From contig NC_087069.1 in assembly GCF_963678635.1 (NCBI RefSeq), forward strand, positions 6,305,472 to 6,369,471: DNA of 64,000 nt. The letters are read 5' to 3'. The notes under the pieces are model-generated. The model had not been told where the DNA came from and did no database searches. It was given only the letters and a program-made list of their open reading frames with translations. This DNA is from Symsagittifera roscoffensis (Eukaryota > Xenacoelomorpha > Acoela > Convolutidae). Positions 21,082 through 30,915 of the stretch are shown here, piece by piece (the stretch's first letter is position 1; every line of letters begins with the position of its first letter). The translations under genes were made by a program, and so were the position numbers.

Positions 21082-23466
21082 TCACAGACTGGTGTCCATC
21101 AGCGCGCTTGTACCGATCCGGGGTCCACGTCCAGAAACCCCCTTCCACTTGCCTCGCATATAGTTAAAGCCTCGTCCCATCAGCGGTGTGCTCGACGCCC
21201 CACTTCCCTCTGTGGTCCTGGTAAGGTTCACTTCATCGAATGATGACCTAGCGGGTACTCTGGGGGGTATGTATATCTGCCCAGAGAACGAATCATCTCT
21301 GGAGGGTCCCTGGGGATAACTGTTGGGTCTCTGTGATCCACCCTCGTAGTTGGGATCGTATCTAGGTGGCGGCACCCCTCGATGTCGTCCTGGTGGCGCA
21401 CAACAGTAGGAGTCCTCGAAGTCCGCGCCTCGTTGGCGACGCCTATCAATTCCCAGTAAACGCGCCCTCCCTGAAAAACAACGCCAGTACGCGCAGCCCA
21501 ATATTAAAAAGACTGCGACCAACAGCCAGATCACCAGTCCTAGTTGCACAGGTCCACTGCGCATCATCTGCCAATGAAAAGGGGTGTGTTTGCGTAAAAT
21601 TTCATCAGCAAAGGGCTTGGCAATCTCCGATAGGGCTTCTTCGTCCACCGACCCCTCTGGCAACTTGATCAGATTGAGTCGGAGTGCTTCGACCATCTCG
21701 CTCCTCGCCTGCTCTCGTAAGATCTCCGGTATCATGACTCCTGGGAGGTTCTTTTCAGCTTCCTCCAAAGTCGCAAACAAGGTCCGGATCAACGGGTGTT
21801 GTCTGATCGTCACCGTTAATCCAGTCTCGTACTGGCAGGTGCGTGGATCTGGCACTAGAACCAAAGCACCATCTGGCGTTTCGATCCTACCATCGCAACT
21901 AGGTCGTAGAAGGCAACTTCTGCAACCGGATATGGGTTCACCCCTCTCCTTAGCTCCTCTGCTGTAGTTGAAAAGCGTATAATCATCGTCCCTTGAGGTT
22001 ACCAAATAAGTTGAGTCGTCCAGGTACACAGCCGTGGGGATTTCTGGCAGAACAATCACCTCCTGAGGGCACAACTTCAACGCATTTGTAGGCAAGTCGA
22101 AGAAGAGACTTGCTAGACAAGATGATTCACTACTTCGGGACATCGCGAAAGGTCGGAAGCAAAGCTTCAACCGGCTGCTTCCACTGCAGACAGCTGAGAT
22201 CACTTCTCCAGATACTTCTGCAAAGTTGTCCCGTCTCTCCGACACCAGCAAGTGCGTATTTACAAACTTATACTGAGTCGCTGTCGATCCCCCATTCGCC
22301 GGCTGGGGAAGAGGAGTCGTCCGATAGACGTCGTGCAGGCCCATCGTGTGGTGTACAGGAATGTTAATCAAAACGTTGATCCCCGTTTCCGTGATCACCG
22401 TCGACTGCACCAACTGGAATCCATAGTACGTCATCAGTTCGTTCCTGGGTATAGCCTCTTGCATCTTATCCAACTGAATTCCATCTAAGATACTCGTCAG
22501 TACTTCCGGGGGAACAAGAGTAGCGGGAATATATCCTCGCGTCAAGGAACTCAACGCATCGTCCAAGATATACCCGTAATTGTGTACCGCCATTTTGAAC
22601 GCTATCAGTTCGGCTCTGATGGTGTCAAAAGTCGCTGAGTGGTTCGCAATCACTGTGGAATACTTCAATGTTTGTCCATAGAGGGAGTTCCACCTATACA
22701 TCTTACAGGCACTTTCCTCCTTTCGTTGGTCGTCAGTCCCACCTAGAACATGCCTCAATAATCCCCTGAACAGTTCGAAGTTTGCATTCGAGTCGTGCGA
22801 TATCATTTTCAGCTGGGTCTGCGTCTTGTTAAGAGAGTGGCCCAAAAGATGCAACCTCTCCCCAGTCTCGAGTACGATGGTCCGGACAGCCCCATCCAAG
22901 AACGAAGCTTCCTTGCCCAGCTCATCCAAGTTCGAGTCTCCGTCACAAAGACCAAAGAAGGAGAAGTAGTGACAAAACCCTTCCTTGAGTATCGGAGCTA
23001 ACACTATGGCCGCCGCAACTCCTCCCAGCGCTGGCTTGATCCACCTTTTTACTCTCGTGGAGCTCCTTTCGTGCTTGTCGACGAACGTCGTAGCTCGGTT
23101 CTTCATCTCGTAGAGCACGGCCTCTATTTCACTAATTTCGTACTCAATGCCTTTGAATGCCAGGTAGGTTAGATTAACAAATGCTTCCGTAGTGATGTTG
23201 TCACCGCAGATCTTGCCATCCCATTCTTTCCAGCGATCCGCCAACATATACTGATGTTCCTGGAAGGCTATATCGAGGAGTGTCCGATTAATCGCAGGGA
23301 CCACGGGGAATGGTACCGAAACCCAAGAAGTTTCCATTGCGCTCGCAATGATGAGGGGAGTCTCCGCCATGAACACTGCTCCGGCGGTATGGTTGATCGT
23401 CACTGCCGATGAGGGCCATACTCCAAGTAGCAAGAGGATTGCCAGCCCGACCAGCCATGAGTTCAT
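21082..23466 (-). CDS. env: Element 1 envelope glycoprotein, F-like
   Basis: 794 residues. A signal peptide covers residues 1-21 (LAILLLLGVWPSSA). A furin-type site RVKR at 138-141 is followed by a hydrophobic, Gly/Ala-rich segment at about 147-160, positioned like a fusion peptide. A long ectodomain follows with a Cys-rich patch in its C-terminal half. The transmembrane helix is at about 637-660 (GLVIWLLVAVFLILGCAYW), then a Pro/Arg/Ser-rich tail of about 130 residues. A short pre-cleavage part and a long membrane-anchored part are the arrangement of baculovirus F and errantivirus Env proteins. The frame is intact. It would be made from a spliced mRNA, and it starts 290 bases after the integrase stop. 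Its role would be virion entry. Function in this copy is untested. Confidence 0.85.
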   Translation of the reverse strand: MNSWLVGLAILLLLGVWPSSAVTINHTAGAVFMAETPLIIASAMETSWVSVPFPVVPAINRTLLDIAFQEHQYMLADRWKEWDGKICGDNITTEAFVNLTYLAFKGIEYEISEIEAVLYEMKNRATTFVDKHERSSTRVKRWIKPALGGVAAAIVLAPILKEGFCHYFSFFGLCDGDSNLDELGKEASFLDGAVRTIVLETGERLHLLGHSLNKTQTQLKMISHDSNANFELFRGLLRHVLGGTDDQRKEESACKMYRWNSLYGQTLKYSTVIANHSATFDTIRAELIAFKMAVHNYGYILDDALSSLTRGYIPATLVPPEVLTSILDGIQLDKMQEAIPRNELMTYYGFQLVQSTVITETGINVLINIPVHHTMGLHDVYRTTPLPQPANGGSTATQYKFVNTHLLVSERRDNFAEVSGEVISAVCSGSSRLKLCFRPFAMSRSSESSCLASLFFDLPTNALKLCPQEVIVLPEIPTAVYLDDSTYLVTSRDDDYTLFNYSRGAKERGEPISGCRSCLLRPSCDGRIETPDGALVLVPDPRTCQYETGLTVTIRQHPLIRTLFATLEEAEKNLPGVMIPEILREQARSEMVEALRLNLIKLPEGSVDEEALSEIAKPFADEILRKHTPFHWQMMRSGPVQLGLVIWLLVAVFLILGCAYWRCFSGRARLLGIDRRRQRGADFEDSYCCAPPGRHRGVPPPRYDPNYEGGSQRPNSYPQGPSRDDSFSGQIYIPPRVPARSSFDEVNLTRTTEGSGASSTPLMGRGFNYMRGKWKGVSGRGPRIGTSALMDTSL

Positions 23467-23756
23467 ATGTAGATTACAATTTACGATCTAAACAGCAATA
23501 ATAATAAAAAAAAAGAAAGACTAAATGAATAAGACCATCGCATCCCTAAGTATCTATTTTCCCCTGGAATTTGGAAAGCCTATAACCATTAAAGTATAAC
23601 CATTAATTTGATTAAAGATGTCCCTAAAGTTTTAAGTTTTGGTCTCCCCCCTTATGAAGTTATAGCAAAAAATTTTTTCTACAACCTAATTTAACTAGCT
23701 AATAAGTATAACGGGGAAAGAAAGTTTTAATAGTGTTTGTCTGATTGGTGTTGGAG

Positions 23757-25256
23757 TTAGCCCCGCTCGAACTCGTCAATCCCAAAGCGAACAGGAGGTC
23801 GCCGTCTACGACTAGGTCGGCCCTGGCCCTCTGCCCCGTGCTCTCCCCTCAACTCCAAGGACTCGTTAGGTTCTGGCGGAGCGAGTTCCTGGTCCGCTGG
23901 CGCGTTCGGATGGTCGTCTTCCCTTCTGGTCTCTAGTTCGGCTGCGTCGTAAGTCTCCACTACTTCGGCTTCGATTTGGTTCGGATCCTCTATTGGGTTA
24001 GGGCTCTCTAGGGCTTTGTCGTTCAACCGGTCATTCGGAGGTAGTCGTGAGGCAGGTAACCTCAATGGTCTTAACTCGTGGGTCTCTCCAATAGCCATTT
24101 CCAACTCGTCGTCTCTAATTTCAGGGTCGTCAAAGAATCCGACCGACCGTGAAGGGGTCGGACGCTTAGGGTGGGAAGCCTCGTTGGATTGCGTGTTCTC
24201 CTCTACATACGGCTTCAACATGTTAAAATGCAAATACCGGGTCTTTGCGGGGGTGGAGTGTTTGGCCACCTTGTAATTCACTTCAGAAATTTTGGCCAAG
24301 ACCGCATAGGGCCCATCCCATGGTAGGAAGAACTTCTTCGACTTTATCTTCTCCTTCGCCCAAACCCACAATTTGTCTCCCGTCGCGTACGGTTCTCCAT
24401 GAACTCTTTTCCGATATTGATCCTTCTGGCGTCGCTGATTAGTTCCCAGTAGCTCTCGAGCGCTGCTATGGGCGTCTCGGAATTGCTCGTCGAGCCATTC
24501 TACAAACCCATACTGTGTCGGAACTTCGTCGTAGGGTTTTGGGTAGAACAGGTCGATTGGGTACTGGCATTCCTGTCCATGTACTAGATTGAAAGGGGTC
24601 GCACCGGTTGTTCGGTGGATGGTAGTATTATAGACGAAATTCAAGTAGGGCAATACTGTATCCCATGTCCGGGGGTTGTCCGCGCAGTACTTTGAAATGA
24701 CATCCGCGATTACCCTATTTCGGCACATTTCGAGGATGAGATTACTCCCAAAGTTCTTCCCTTGATCGGTATGCAGGATGTTCGGTGCCCCAAACTTGAG
24801 TACCCAGTTCTCGACTATCTCCCGGGCCACCTCTGCCGAATCCGTGGATACAAGTGGGACGGCAATTGCATACTTCGTGAACAAGTCCGTCATCACTAAG
24901 ATGTGCTTCGCACGAGACTTTGCTGCCAACGTCACGGGCCCTAGGATGTCCGCCGCCAATGTATTGAATCGGATCCCCACTTTAAACGGGACAAGCCCAG
25001 CGACCCTCTTTTTTCCTCCTGTGCTCCGCGCTGCACAAGTGAGGCACCATTGTATCTTCTTCTCCACGTCTGTCCTCATAGTGGGCCACCAGAACCGTTG
25101 ACGAATTCGAGCGAGGGTCTTTTCAACTGCAAAGTGTCCGCCGCTAATCTGCGAGGAGTGCAGCTGGTTGAGGATCTCCTTCCGCCCGGTTGCAGGAACA
25201 ATCGTCTGCAATACCGGACGCAAGTCATCCCTTGGGAACCATTTTTTATAAAGCAC
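23757..25256 (-). CDS. pol: Element 1 integrase region of pol (catalytic Glu region deleted)
   Basis: 499 residues. The zinc-binding HHCC region is intact (H33, H41, C71, C74), as are the core Asp residues at about D103 (LAADILG) and D164 (LHTDQGKNF). After LEMCR the sequence jumps to NRVIADVISKY and CADNPRTWDT. The stretch of about 30-35 residues that normally holds the catalytic Glu and the conserved PYHPQ-like region is missing, in frame. A GPY/F-type module follows (DGPYAVLAKISEVNYKV), then a Pro/Glu-rich tail. The integrase should therefore be inactive. It is separated from RT by a frame break at an 11-base C run (25256-25266). Confidence 0.88.
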   Translation of the reverse strand: MLYKKWFPRDDLRPVLQTIVPATGRKEILNQLHSSQISGGHFAVEKTLARIRQRFWWPTMRTDVEKKIQWCLTCAARSTGGKKRVAGLVPFKVGIRFNTLAADILGPVTLAAKSRAKHILVMTDLFTKYAIAVPLVSTDSAEVAREIVENWVLKFGAPNILHTDQGKNFGSNLILEMCRNRVIADVISKYCADNPRTWDTVLPYLNFVYNTTIHRTTGATPFNLVHGQECQYPIDLFYPKPYDEVPTQYGFVEWLDEQFRDAHSSARELLGTNQRRQKDQYRKRVHGEPYATGDKLWVWAKEKIKSKKFFLPWDGPYAVLAKISEVNYKVAKHSTPAKTRYLHFNMLKPYVEENTQSNEASHPKRPTPSRSVGFFDDPEIRDDELEMAIGETHELRPLRLPASRLPPNDRLNDKALESPNPIEDPNQIEAEVVETYDAAELETRREDDHPNAPADQELAPPEPNESLELRGEHGAEGQGRPSRRRRPPVRFGIDEFERG

Positions 25257-28005
25257 CCCCCCCCCCTCGGATACTTAGTTCGTTCCATCTAGACCAGTAA
25301 GCTAGGGCCTCCGGTCCGTACTGTATCGCCTGCTCTTTGGGAATGAGGTTTGTCCCCAGAGATGGCATATCACCCGCGTCGCCTCCCGACTCCGCCCAAT
25401 AGAACACCTGAGACATCGCGTCATCCTCTCTTTGCAGAGTCGATATTTCAGAGGGCGTCCGTTCCCAGGTAATCGTTTCTTCCTCGTCCTCTTCCTGGGT
25501 CTCGCTGATCATTGTGACAGTTTCGACTTGGTGCTGCACACTTGCTTTCTGTAAGGCCAATTCGAGAGACATGGGCTCTGGGCAAGACCCGAATGCCTTC
25601 TCCTTCTCCCCTGGCATCCAGTCGGGCCCTTCTTCTAGCATCCTGGAAAGGCCATCCGCATTTCCATGTTTAGCCCCAGCTCTGTGGACTACATTGAAGT
25701 CAAACTCTTGAAGTTGCTGTTGCATTCGGAAGGTCATTCCATCGGGTTCCTTCTGCCTCAAGAGCCATTGAAGGCTGGAGTGGTCGGTGCGAAGGACACA
25801 TTTTATCCCCCAGATGTAGGGTTTGAACCATTTCACCGCTTGCACCACAGCCAAGGCTTCTCTTTTTGTCGTTGAGTAATTCGTTTCTGTTTTTGATAGT
25901 ACCCTGCTAGCGTACACAAGTGGTCTCTCCTCCCCGTTGATGACGTTCGAGAGTACAGCGCCCAAGCTGGTATTGCTCGCATCCGTGTCCAATATGAAGG
26001 TTCCCGTATAGTCAGGAAATTCCAGAACTGGGGCCGTAATAAGTTCTTTCCGTAGTCTATCGAAGGCTATCTGACATTCGTCGTTCCAGATAAAGGGCAC
26101 CTTCTTTTTCGTCAAAGAGGACAGGGGACTCGCAATCCCGGCAAAGTCCTTCACAAATCGACGGTAGTAATTGCAGAATCCGAGAAAAGACCTCACCCCC
26201 TTAACTGTTTTGGGCACTGGCCAGTTCTCAACCACTTCAACTTTCTTGGGATCCACTTGGATACCTTCATTTCCAATTATGTGGCTCAAATAAGTCACCT
26301 CCTTCTGTACCAACCTGCATTTCTTCGGCTTCAGTTTCAAATTTGCCTCCCGTAGTAGCTGGAAGGTAGCCTTCAGGTGTGCAAAATGGTCGTCTTCGCA
26401 CTTACTATACACCAGCACATCATCGAGGAATACTAGGGCCCCCTTCCACAGGTGGTCCCGAAAAAATTCATTCAAGAGTCGCTGGAACGTTCCTGGAGCA
26501 TTGGACAGCCCAAAGAGCATCATAACGTACTCATAGAATCCTCCATCCGGTGTCACAAAGGCTGTCTTGTGTCGGTCTTCCTCGGCTACAGGCACTTGCC
26601 AATACCCACTCGCCAGGTCGAGGGAAGAGAAGTACTTCTGCCCGTTAAGAGCATCGAACGTTTGATGTATCTTCGGAATCGGAAATGCGTCCTTGACCGT
26701 TACATCATTCAGCTTCCGATAATCCACACAGAACCACCAACTCCCGTCTTTCTTCGTTTGCAAGACAATTGGTGCACTATAAGGGCTTTTTGAGGGTTGA
26801 ATCACCACTTTCTCCAGCATGCTCTTAACTTCGTCCCTGATGATCGGCATTTTTGCGGGAGATGTTCGATGGGGGGAGATCTTGATAAGGGCCGAGTCTC
26901 CAGTATCAATCCGATGTGTCACCAATTTAGTTTGGCCAAGTTCGGCATCTGTCAAAGCGAACACATCTCTATAAGTACTGATCAACTGTTTCAGCCGGTC
27001 CCTCTCCGTTCCTGTCACTTCGGGAGCGGCCAGTTCCAGAATCTTCTCTATATCTTCATCTAGATGTCGTTTAGCCTGTACCTGAAAGTCCATCGACCCT
27101 TCCTCTTGCATTCCCTGCACCTCGTGGTCCTGACTGACGGGGGGCAAACCTTCTACAACATCCCCCATTGCATATGATGACTCGACGTTTGACCCACCAA
27201 GAGGAGTGTGTGGTTCGGTTAAGGGGCTACTATGCGACGAGTTTACATCCCAGTAATTATCGTCCTCTGGCGAGTGTTTAGGGTATGAGGTCACCTTCAA
27301 TATTTCATATTGCAGGGGAACTATAGATCCCTCCTTCCGTCCCGTCCAGAGGTTGTCACACTGGAAATCTAACGAGCATTCATGCTCCTTCAAAGACCGA
27401 AGTCCTATGATCATCTCCGCTTTCAGCTCAGGCACCACCAGGGCCTCGACCTCATCGTCGATTGACCCTAGCTCCAAATTAGCCGTCACCCATCCCTCGA
27501 CTCCCACTTGCCTTCCATCCGCTGTTTCTAGTGTCCCTTTGTAGGGCCGTAACGGTGGGGCTGTAGTCAAATTATGGTACACCTCGCTTCGTATTAGGTT
27601 GATCGTAGCTCCCGTATCCACTAGTGCTTTTACCGGTAGCCCGCCCAAAATCGCTTCCGCTATTAGCCCGAATGGCGCTTCGGGCACTCGGCAAACACTC
27701 ACGAATTCCAAGGAACTCTCTGTCTGACACTGGATACTCGTGAGTTGTTTAGGTTCTTCCGGTCGACTGGGGGTCGTTTGGTGGAATAAAGTCTGAACCT
27801 GCTCTGTTCCTCGAAAGCCTTCGCCTCTCATTTGCACCTGAGGGCTCGTCGTGGGGTCCAAGCGGTACATAGAGCGGTTGGAAGTGGCGGATGGGTAATT
27901 TACTCGCTGTTGATTCTTTATCTCGGCCGGGACAAAACCTCCCTGATGCATATTCAATGCCCCGGCCCTTGGTAGTTTAAATGATCCGAATTCTTCTGGG
28001 GGCAC
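25246..28005 (-). CDS. pol: Element 1 protease, reverse transcriptase and RNase H
   Basis: 919 residues. The aspartic protease motif ALVDTGATINLIR is at 127-139. RT is recognised by YRKLNDVTVKDAFPIPKI, SLDLASGYWQVPV, LFGLSNAPGTFQ and the catalytic FLDD at about 528-531. RNase H is recognised by DTDASNTSLGAVLS (about residue 671) and LRTDHSSLQWLL. The frame overlaps the end of gag by 52 bases in the -1 frame, so expression by -1 frameshifting is likely. It ends at a homopolymer (25256-25266), where one or two missing or extra bases put the integrase in another frame. Confidence 0.92.
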   Translation of the reverse strand: MPPEEFGSFKLPRAGALNMHQGGFVPAEIKNQQRVNYPSATSNRSMYRLDPTTSPQVQMRGEGFRGTEQVQTLFHQTTPSRPEEPKQLTSIQCQTESSLEFVSVCRVPEAPFGLIAEAILGGLPVKALVDTGATINLIRSEVYHNLTTAPPLRPYKGTLETADGRQVGVEGWVTANLELGSIDDEVEALVVPELKAEMIIGLRSLKEHECSLDFQCDNLWTGRKEGSIVPLQYEILKVTSYPKHSPEDDNYWDVNSSHSSPLTEPHTPLGGSNVESSYAMGDVVEGLPPVSQDHEVQGMQEEGSMDFQVQAKRHLDEDIEKILELAAPEVTGTERDRLKQLISTYRDVFALTDAELGQTKLVTHRIDTGDSALIKISPHRTSPAKMPIIRDEVKSMLEKVVIQPSKSPYSAPIVLQTKKDGSWWFCVDYRKLNDVTVKDAFPIPKIHQTFDALNGQKYFSSLDLASGYWQVPVAEEDRHKTAFVTPDGGFYEYVMMLFGLSNAPGTFQRLLNEFFRDHLWKGALVFLDDVLVYSKCEDDHFAHLKATFQLLREANLKLKPKKCRLVQKEVTYLSHIIGNEGIQVDPKKVEVVENWPVPKTVKGVRSFLGFCNYYRRFVKDFAGIASPLSSLTKKKVPFIWNDECQIAFDRLRKELITAPVLEFPDYTGTFILDTDASNTSLGAVLSNVINGEERPLVYASRVLSKTETNYSTTKREALAVVQAVKWFKPYIWGIKCVLRTDHSSLQWLLRQKEPDGMTFRMQQQLQEFDFNVVHRAGAKHGNADGLSRMLEEGPDWMPGEKEKAFGSCPEPMSLELALQKASVQHQVETVTMISETQEEDEEETITWERTPSEISTLQREDDAMSQVFYWAESGGDAGDMPSLGTNLIPKEQAIQYGPEALAYWSRWNELSIRGGGGAL

Positions 28006-28619
28006 TCCTTCGCAAAATGACCCGGCTGGCCGCAGCCAAAACAGTTCCCACGGGGTATCTGGTTTTTCATTCCGTAACGACCTCCAAGGCCAGGAGATAA
28101 GTTCGATCTATTCTCGCCGGGTTGGGGTTCGTATAGTTGTCGGGGTCGTTGGGAAGGTTCCGACCGCGGTAAGTTTTCCGGGTGGGGAACGGGGATGATA
28201 GAATTAACAAACCTACCCATCATGGCCGTCATGTTCTGCATCTGAGCTATCAGATCATTCTGGACACTCACCAGTTGGTCGATGCGGGGGTCATTGCTCG
28301 CCTGCTGACGTCCCTGACCAGCTCCCACTGGTTGGCTTCGAGGGATCTGTCCGCCTACATTCCGACCAGCCTCAGCACCCGGCTCTGGGACATTTTCGGC
28401 AACCCTCGCAAGGTGCAAGTTTCTCCGGTTCCTGGCCCTGGACGTTTTATTCACAAGATCCAAGGCTTGGGCACGGGCAACTGCTTGCGCTAGGCTTCCA
28501 AGATCTTCTCGCAGAAGTAGGTCTTGAAGGTCCACGTCAAATAGCCCGTCTATGAACTGTTCTCGGTTCATATCGTCTCGAGCTTGAGCTCCCACATTTC
28601 TATTAGCAACATCTCCAAG
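27954..28619 (-). CDS. gag: Element 1 gag, 3' part with zinc knuckle
   Basis: The continuation of gag after the foreign insertion at 28620-29243. It includes the end of the capsid-like region (REQFIDGLFDVDLQDLLLRE), a linker rich in Gly, Gln and Pro, and one CCHC zinc knuckle (CFGCGQPGHFAKEC) near the C-terminus. It overlaps the pol frame. Packaging and capsid assembly are the expected roles. Bases 28410-28619 are repeated at 29034-29243. Confidence 0.85.
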   Translation of the reverse strand, partial: LGDVANRNVGAQARDDMNREQFIDGLFDVDLQDLLLREDLGSLAQAVARAQALDLVNKTSRARNRRNLHLARVAENVPEPGAEAGRNVGGQIPRSQPVGAGQGRQQASNDPRIDQLVSVQNDLIAQMQNMTAMMGRFVNSIIPVPHPENLPRSEPSQRPRQLYEPQPGENRSNLSPGLGGRYGMKNQIPRGNCFGCGQPGHFAKECPQKNSDHLNYQGPGH

Positions 28620-29033
28620 ACCCTGTTTTGGTCAGAAATTCTGCGCCGCAAGCAAAACTTTGAAAAAACGGCCAAAAATGGATACCTCAAAATGGTACAA
28701 AGGGGGGACCCTTTGGGTCGGCAGTTAGTCGAATCCCTGGGGGGGAGGGGGCTCCGCCCCCTTCTAAATCCACCCCTGCACTCAACTCTATCCGATGATT
28801 TTTTGTGGCACCTGATTTTGTATGGAGTACCAAGTTCCTCCCCATTTTTAAAATGGTCGGAACAGTTAATTAAATGAAACGCCAAAACAAGTAGAAAACT
28901 AAATGGCCACTTACGATGACCCATAGTGACAGTTGAGGACAGTCAGTTCCTACTGTGCATGTCCCGTCTGAGACGTCGAATGTCAACAGAGCACTCTTGG
29001 TCGCCTCAAAGTTCCAAAATATGCTCATGTTCC
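28620..29033. repeat. Copy of host flank (MITE end plus cadherin exon) inside element 1 gag
   Basis: 414 bases match 30621-31034 without a difference that I can see, at a constant offset of 2001. The copied piece starts inside the outer MITE, runs through its right terminus, and includes host intron and the whole cadherin exon (copy at 28915-29032), ending with the exon acceptor. It is followed by a repeat of gag bases 28410-28619. Together these form a 624-base insertion. The junctions show short microhomologies such as AAG. Either a template-switch rearrangement or an assembly join could produce this. Confidence 0.92.
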
Positions 29034-29681
29034 AAGGTGCAACTTTCTCCGGTTCCTGGCCCTGGACGTTTTATTCACAAGATCCAAGGCTTGGGCACGG
29101 GCAACTGCTTGCGCTAGGCTTCCAAGATCTTCTCGCAGAAGTAGGTCTTGAAGGTCCACGTCAAATAGCCCGTCTATGAACTGTTCTCGGTTCATATCGT
29201 CTCGAGCTTGAGCTCCCACATTTCTATTAGCAACATCTCCAAGTGATCGGATTCGCCGAGAGAATTCCCTCAAACCCTCCTTGTCTCCTTGCATCAGACT
29301 TTTGAACTCCGCCCTAGCCGCTGCTTGAGTTTGGAAGGGCATCATACGCTGGTCTAGTTCGGCCAGCATCCGTGCAAGTGTTGGCGCTGGGAAACCGTCT
29401 TCCTCCCCTCTGAAGTGGGCTGGCATGCTGGTAAATTCATCCAGAGCCCATCCTGTCAGACACGTAGGCAACACCATCCGAGCCTGTTCATCTTCCCATC
29501 TGTTAGCATCCGCAACCCAGGCGAAATGCTTCCTCCAGTCGGCCCAGTTTTGATAGCTACTGGAGGGAAACCGATTGGGGCGAATGGTGCCAAAACCAAA
29601 GACTCCTTGCTGCCTGTCCAAAGCATTCGCTGCCGCCACAGCAGCCTCTGCCAATGCAGCTCTATCGTCGTTGTTCATCAT
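29034..29681 (-). pseudogene. gag: Element 1 gag, 5' part, cut off by the insertion
   Basis: Gag starts at the ATG at 29681, 75 bases downstream of the PBS (MMNNDDRAALAEAAVAAANA). Capsid-like features are the motifs WADWRKHFAWVADANRWEDE and REFSRRIRSL. The frame runs on into the duplicated piece and stops at 29025 just inside the copied host sequence. Without the insertion the two parts would form one gag of about 367 residues. As it stands, gag is broken. Confidence 0.87.
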
Positions 29682-29736
29682 CGTGTTTGCTCACGGGATG
29701 ATTGTTCGTTCGTTTGCAACTTCAATCTAGGACAAA

Positions 29737-29754
29737 GCCCACCCAGGAGCGCCA
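29737..29754 (-). other. Element 1 primer binding site
   Basis: One base after the 5' LTR the minus strand reads TGGCGCTCCTGGGTGGGC. This fits pairing with the 3' end of a tRNA ending GCGCCA. The tRNA species cannot be settled without the host tRNA set. Confidence 0.7.
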
Positions 29755-29755
29755 A

Positions 29756-30569
29756 TGTCGTCTTTAGGAGGATTTTCACACACAGTCTTGCGAAGCTATC
29801 CCTTTTACCGTGCTAAAGCAGGGGGGCACTAAGGCTCGGTATTAACGACAATCCCGAAAGGGTTATTTTTAGTGGTGAGTTGTCCTCTACTGTATTCTAT
29901 TGCTCCCCCTTAGTCAGTGATGCTCTTGCTTGCTATATCTCGCTTGAAGTCGCGTATAACGAATTCCTTTCTCTCAAATGAATTCAATATATATAAGTCT
30001 GAATGAATACAAAGGGCCTACTAGTTCGGCCAGCATATAATTTAGTAATATACAACAGAATGGTTTGCGATCTGTACACACTTAACAATTTCTTCTCTGC
30101 GTACTCGGTCAGTACACGTGTCGACTAAGCTCTCTGACTTATACTAACTTCTGCTCTAACTAATTTTCCACAAGGCACTTCGACTTGCGTTCTTACTTCA
30201 CTCGCTGTGAAACAATTAACTGATGAGTTCAGATAGCGACCACAACTGGGACCTACTGAATCTTACGCTCGTTAACTCGTTCTCTTTTTAATCCGCTCTC
30301 TAACCTCCACTTCTTCTTATCTCTATTTGTGCTCCGTTTTTGTTAATGTCGTATGATTCTTATCAATTAAATCCCCCCTTCGCTACTTACTTAAATAACA
30401 TCTGACTTCGGTGTCAAATCTTGACCCAAGCAACAAAGTCATACGACCCCAATAAACTAACCATAACCCGATTTTGAACCAAATTTACTAATATTTTCAC
30501 TATCATGTTAGGATAAAATGCACAGAAAATACGCTAAGTCGAAAATTTGCTAGAATTACCAATTCTACA
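29756..30569 (-). repeat. Element 1 5' LTR (814 bp, internally deleted)
   Basis: Same TG...CA ends as the other LTR. It lacks the 183 bases present at 19210-19392, with a GTC at both sides of the breakpoint, and has three extra bases (AGG) near its 3' end. Apart from these it is nearly identical to the 3' LTR, so the insertion is not old. Confidence 0.92.
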
Positions 30570-30915
30570 GACCAAATTGATTTTTCGACCTCTCCTAAAG
30601 CGCTACAAGGACCCTGAAAGACCCTGTTTTGGTCAGAAATTCTGCGCCGCAAGCAAAACTTTGAAAAAACGGCCAAAAATGGATACCTCAAAATGGTACA
30701 AAGGGGGGACCCTTTGGGTCGGCAGTTAGTCGAATCCCTGGGGGGGAGGGGGCTCCGCCCCCTTCTAAATCCACCCCTGCACTCAACTCTATCCGATGAT
30801 TTTTTGTGGCACCTGATTTTGTATGGAGTACCAAGTTCCTCCCCATTTTTAAAATGGTCGGAACAGTTAATTAAATGAAACGCCAAAACAAGTAGAAAAC
30901 TAAATGGCCACTTAC

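Larger units (their letters stand above)
18618..30569 (-). mobile_element. Element 1: Ty3/gypsy-type endogenous retrovirus-like element with env
   Basis: An 11,952-bp LTR element read on the minus strand, parallel to the host gene. It has LTRs with TG...CA ends, a 5-bp target duplication GACCA (18613-18617 and 30570-30574), a PBS and a polypurine tract. Order from 5' to 3': gag, protease-RT-RNase H, integrase, an F-like env, an unrecognised 3' ORF, LTR. The Ty3/gypsy class follows from the order RT, RNase H, integrase and from the RT motifs. The copy is defective: a gag insertion, a pol frame break, an integrase deletion and a deleted 5' LTR. Confidence 0.93.
18529..30779. mobile_element. hAT-like MITE interrupted by element 1
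   Basis: The left end CAGGGGCGGATCCAGG (18529) and the right end AAATCCACCCCTG (ending 30779) are the termini of the family seen at 10778-11188. The octamer CACTCAAC is duplicated exactly at 18521-18528 and 30780-30787. Element 1 sits inside, between 18617 and 30570. Without it and its 5-bp duplication the MITE would be about 294 bp. The insertion order is therefore readable: MITE first, retroelement second. Confidence 0.9.

Noticed and set aside
28568-28924. Minus-strand 118-codon frame, and a twin at 30503-30925
   Set aside because: Both lie across the MITE end and host intron. Their identity comes from the 414-base copy, not from coding.
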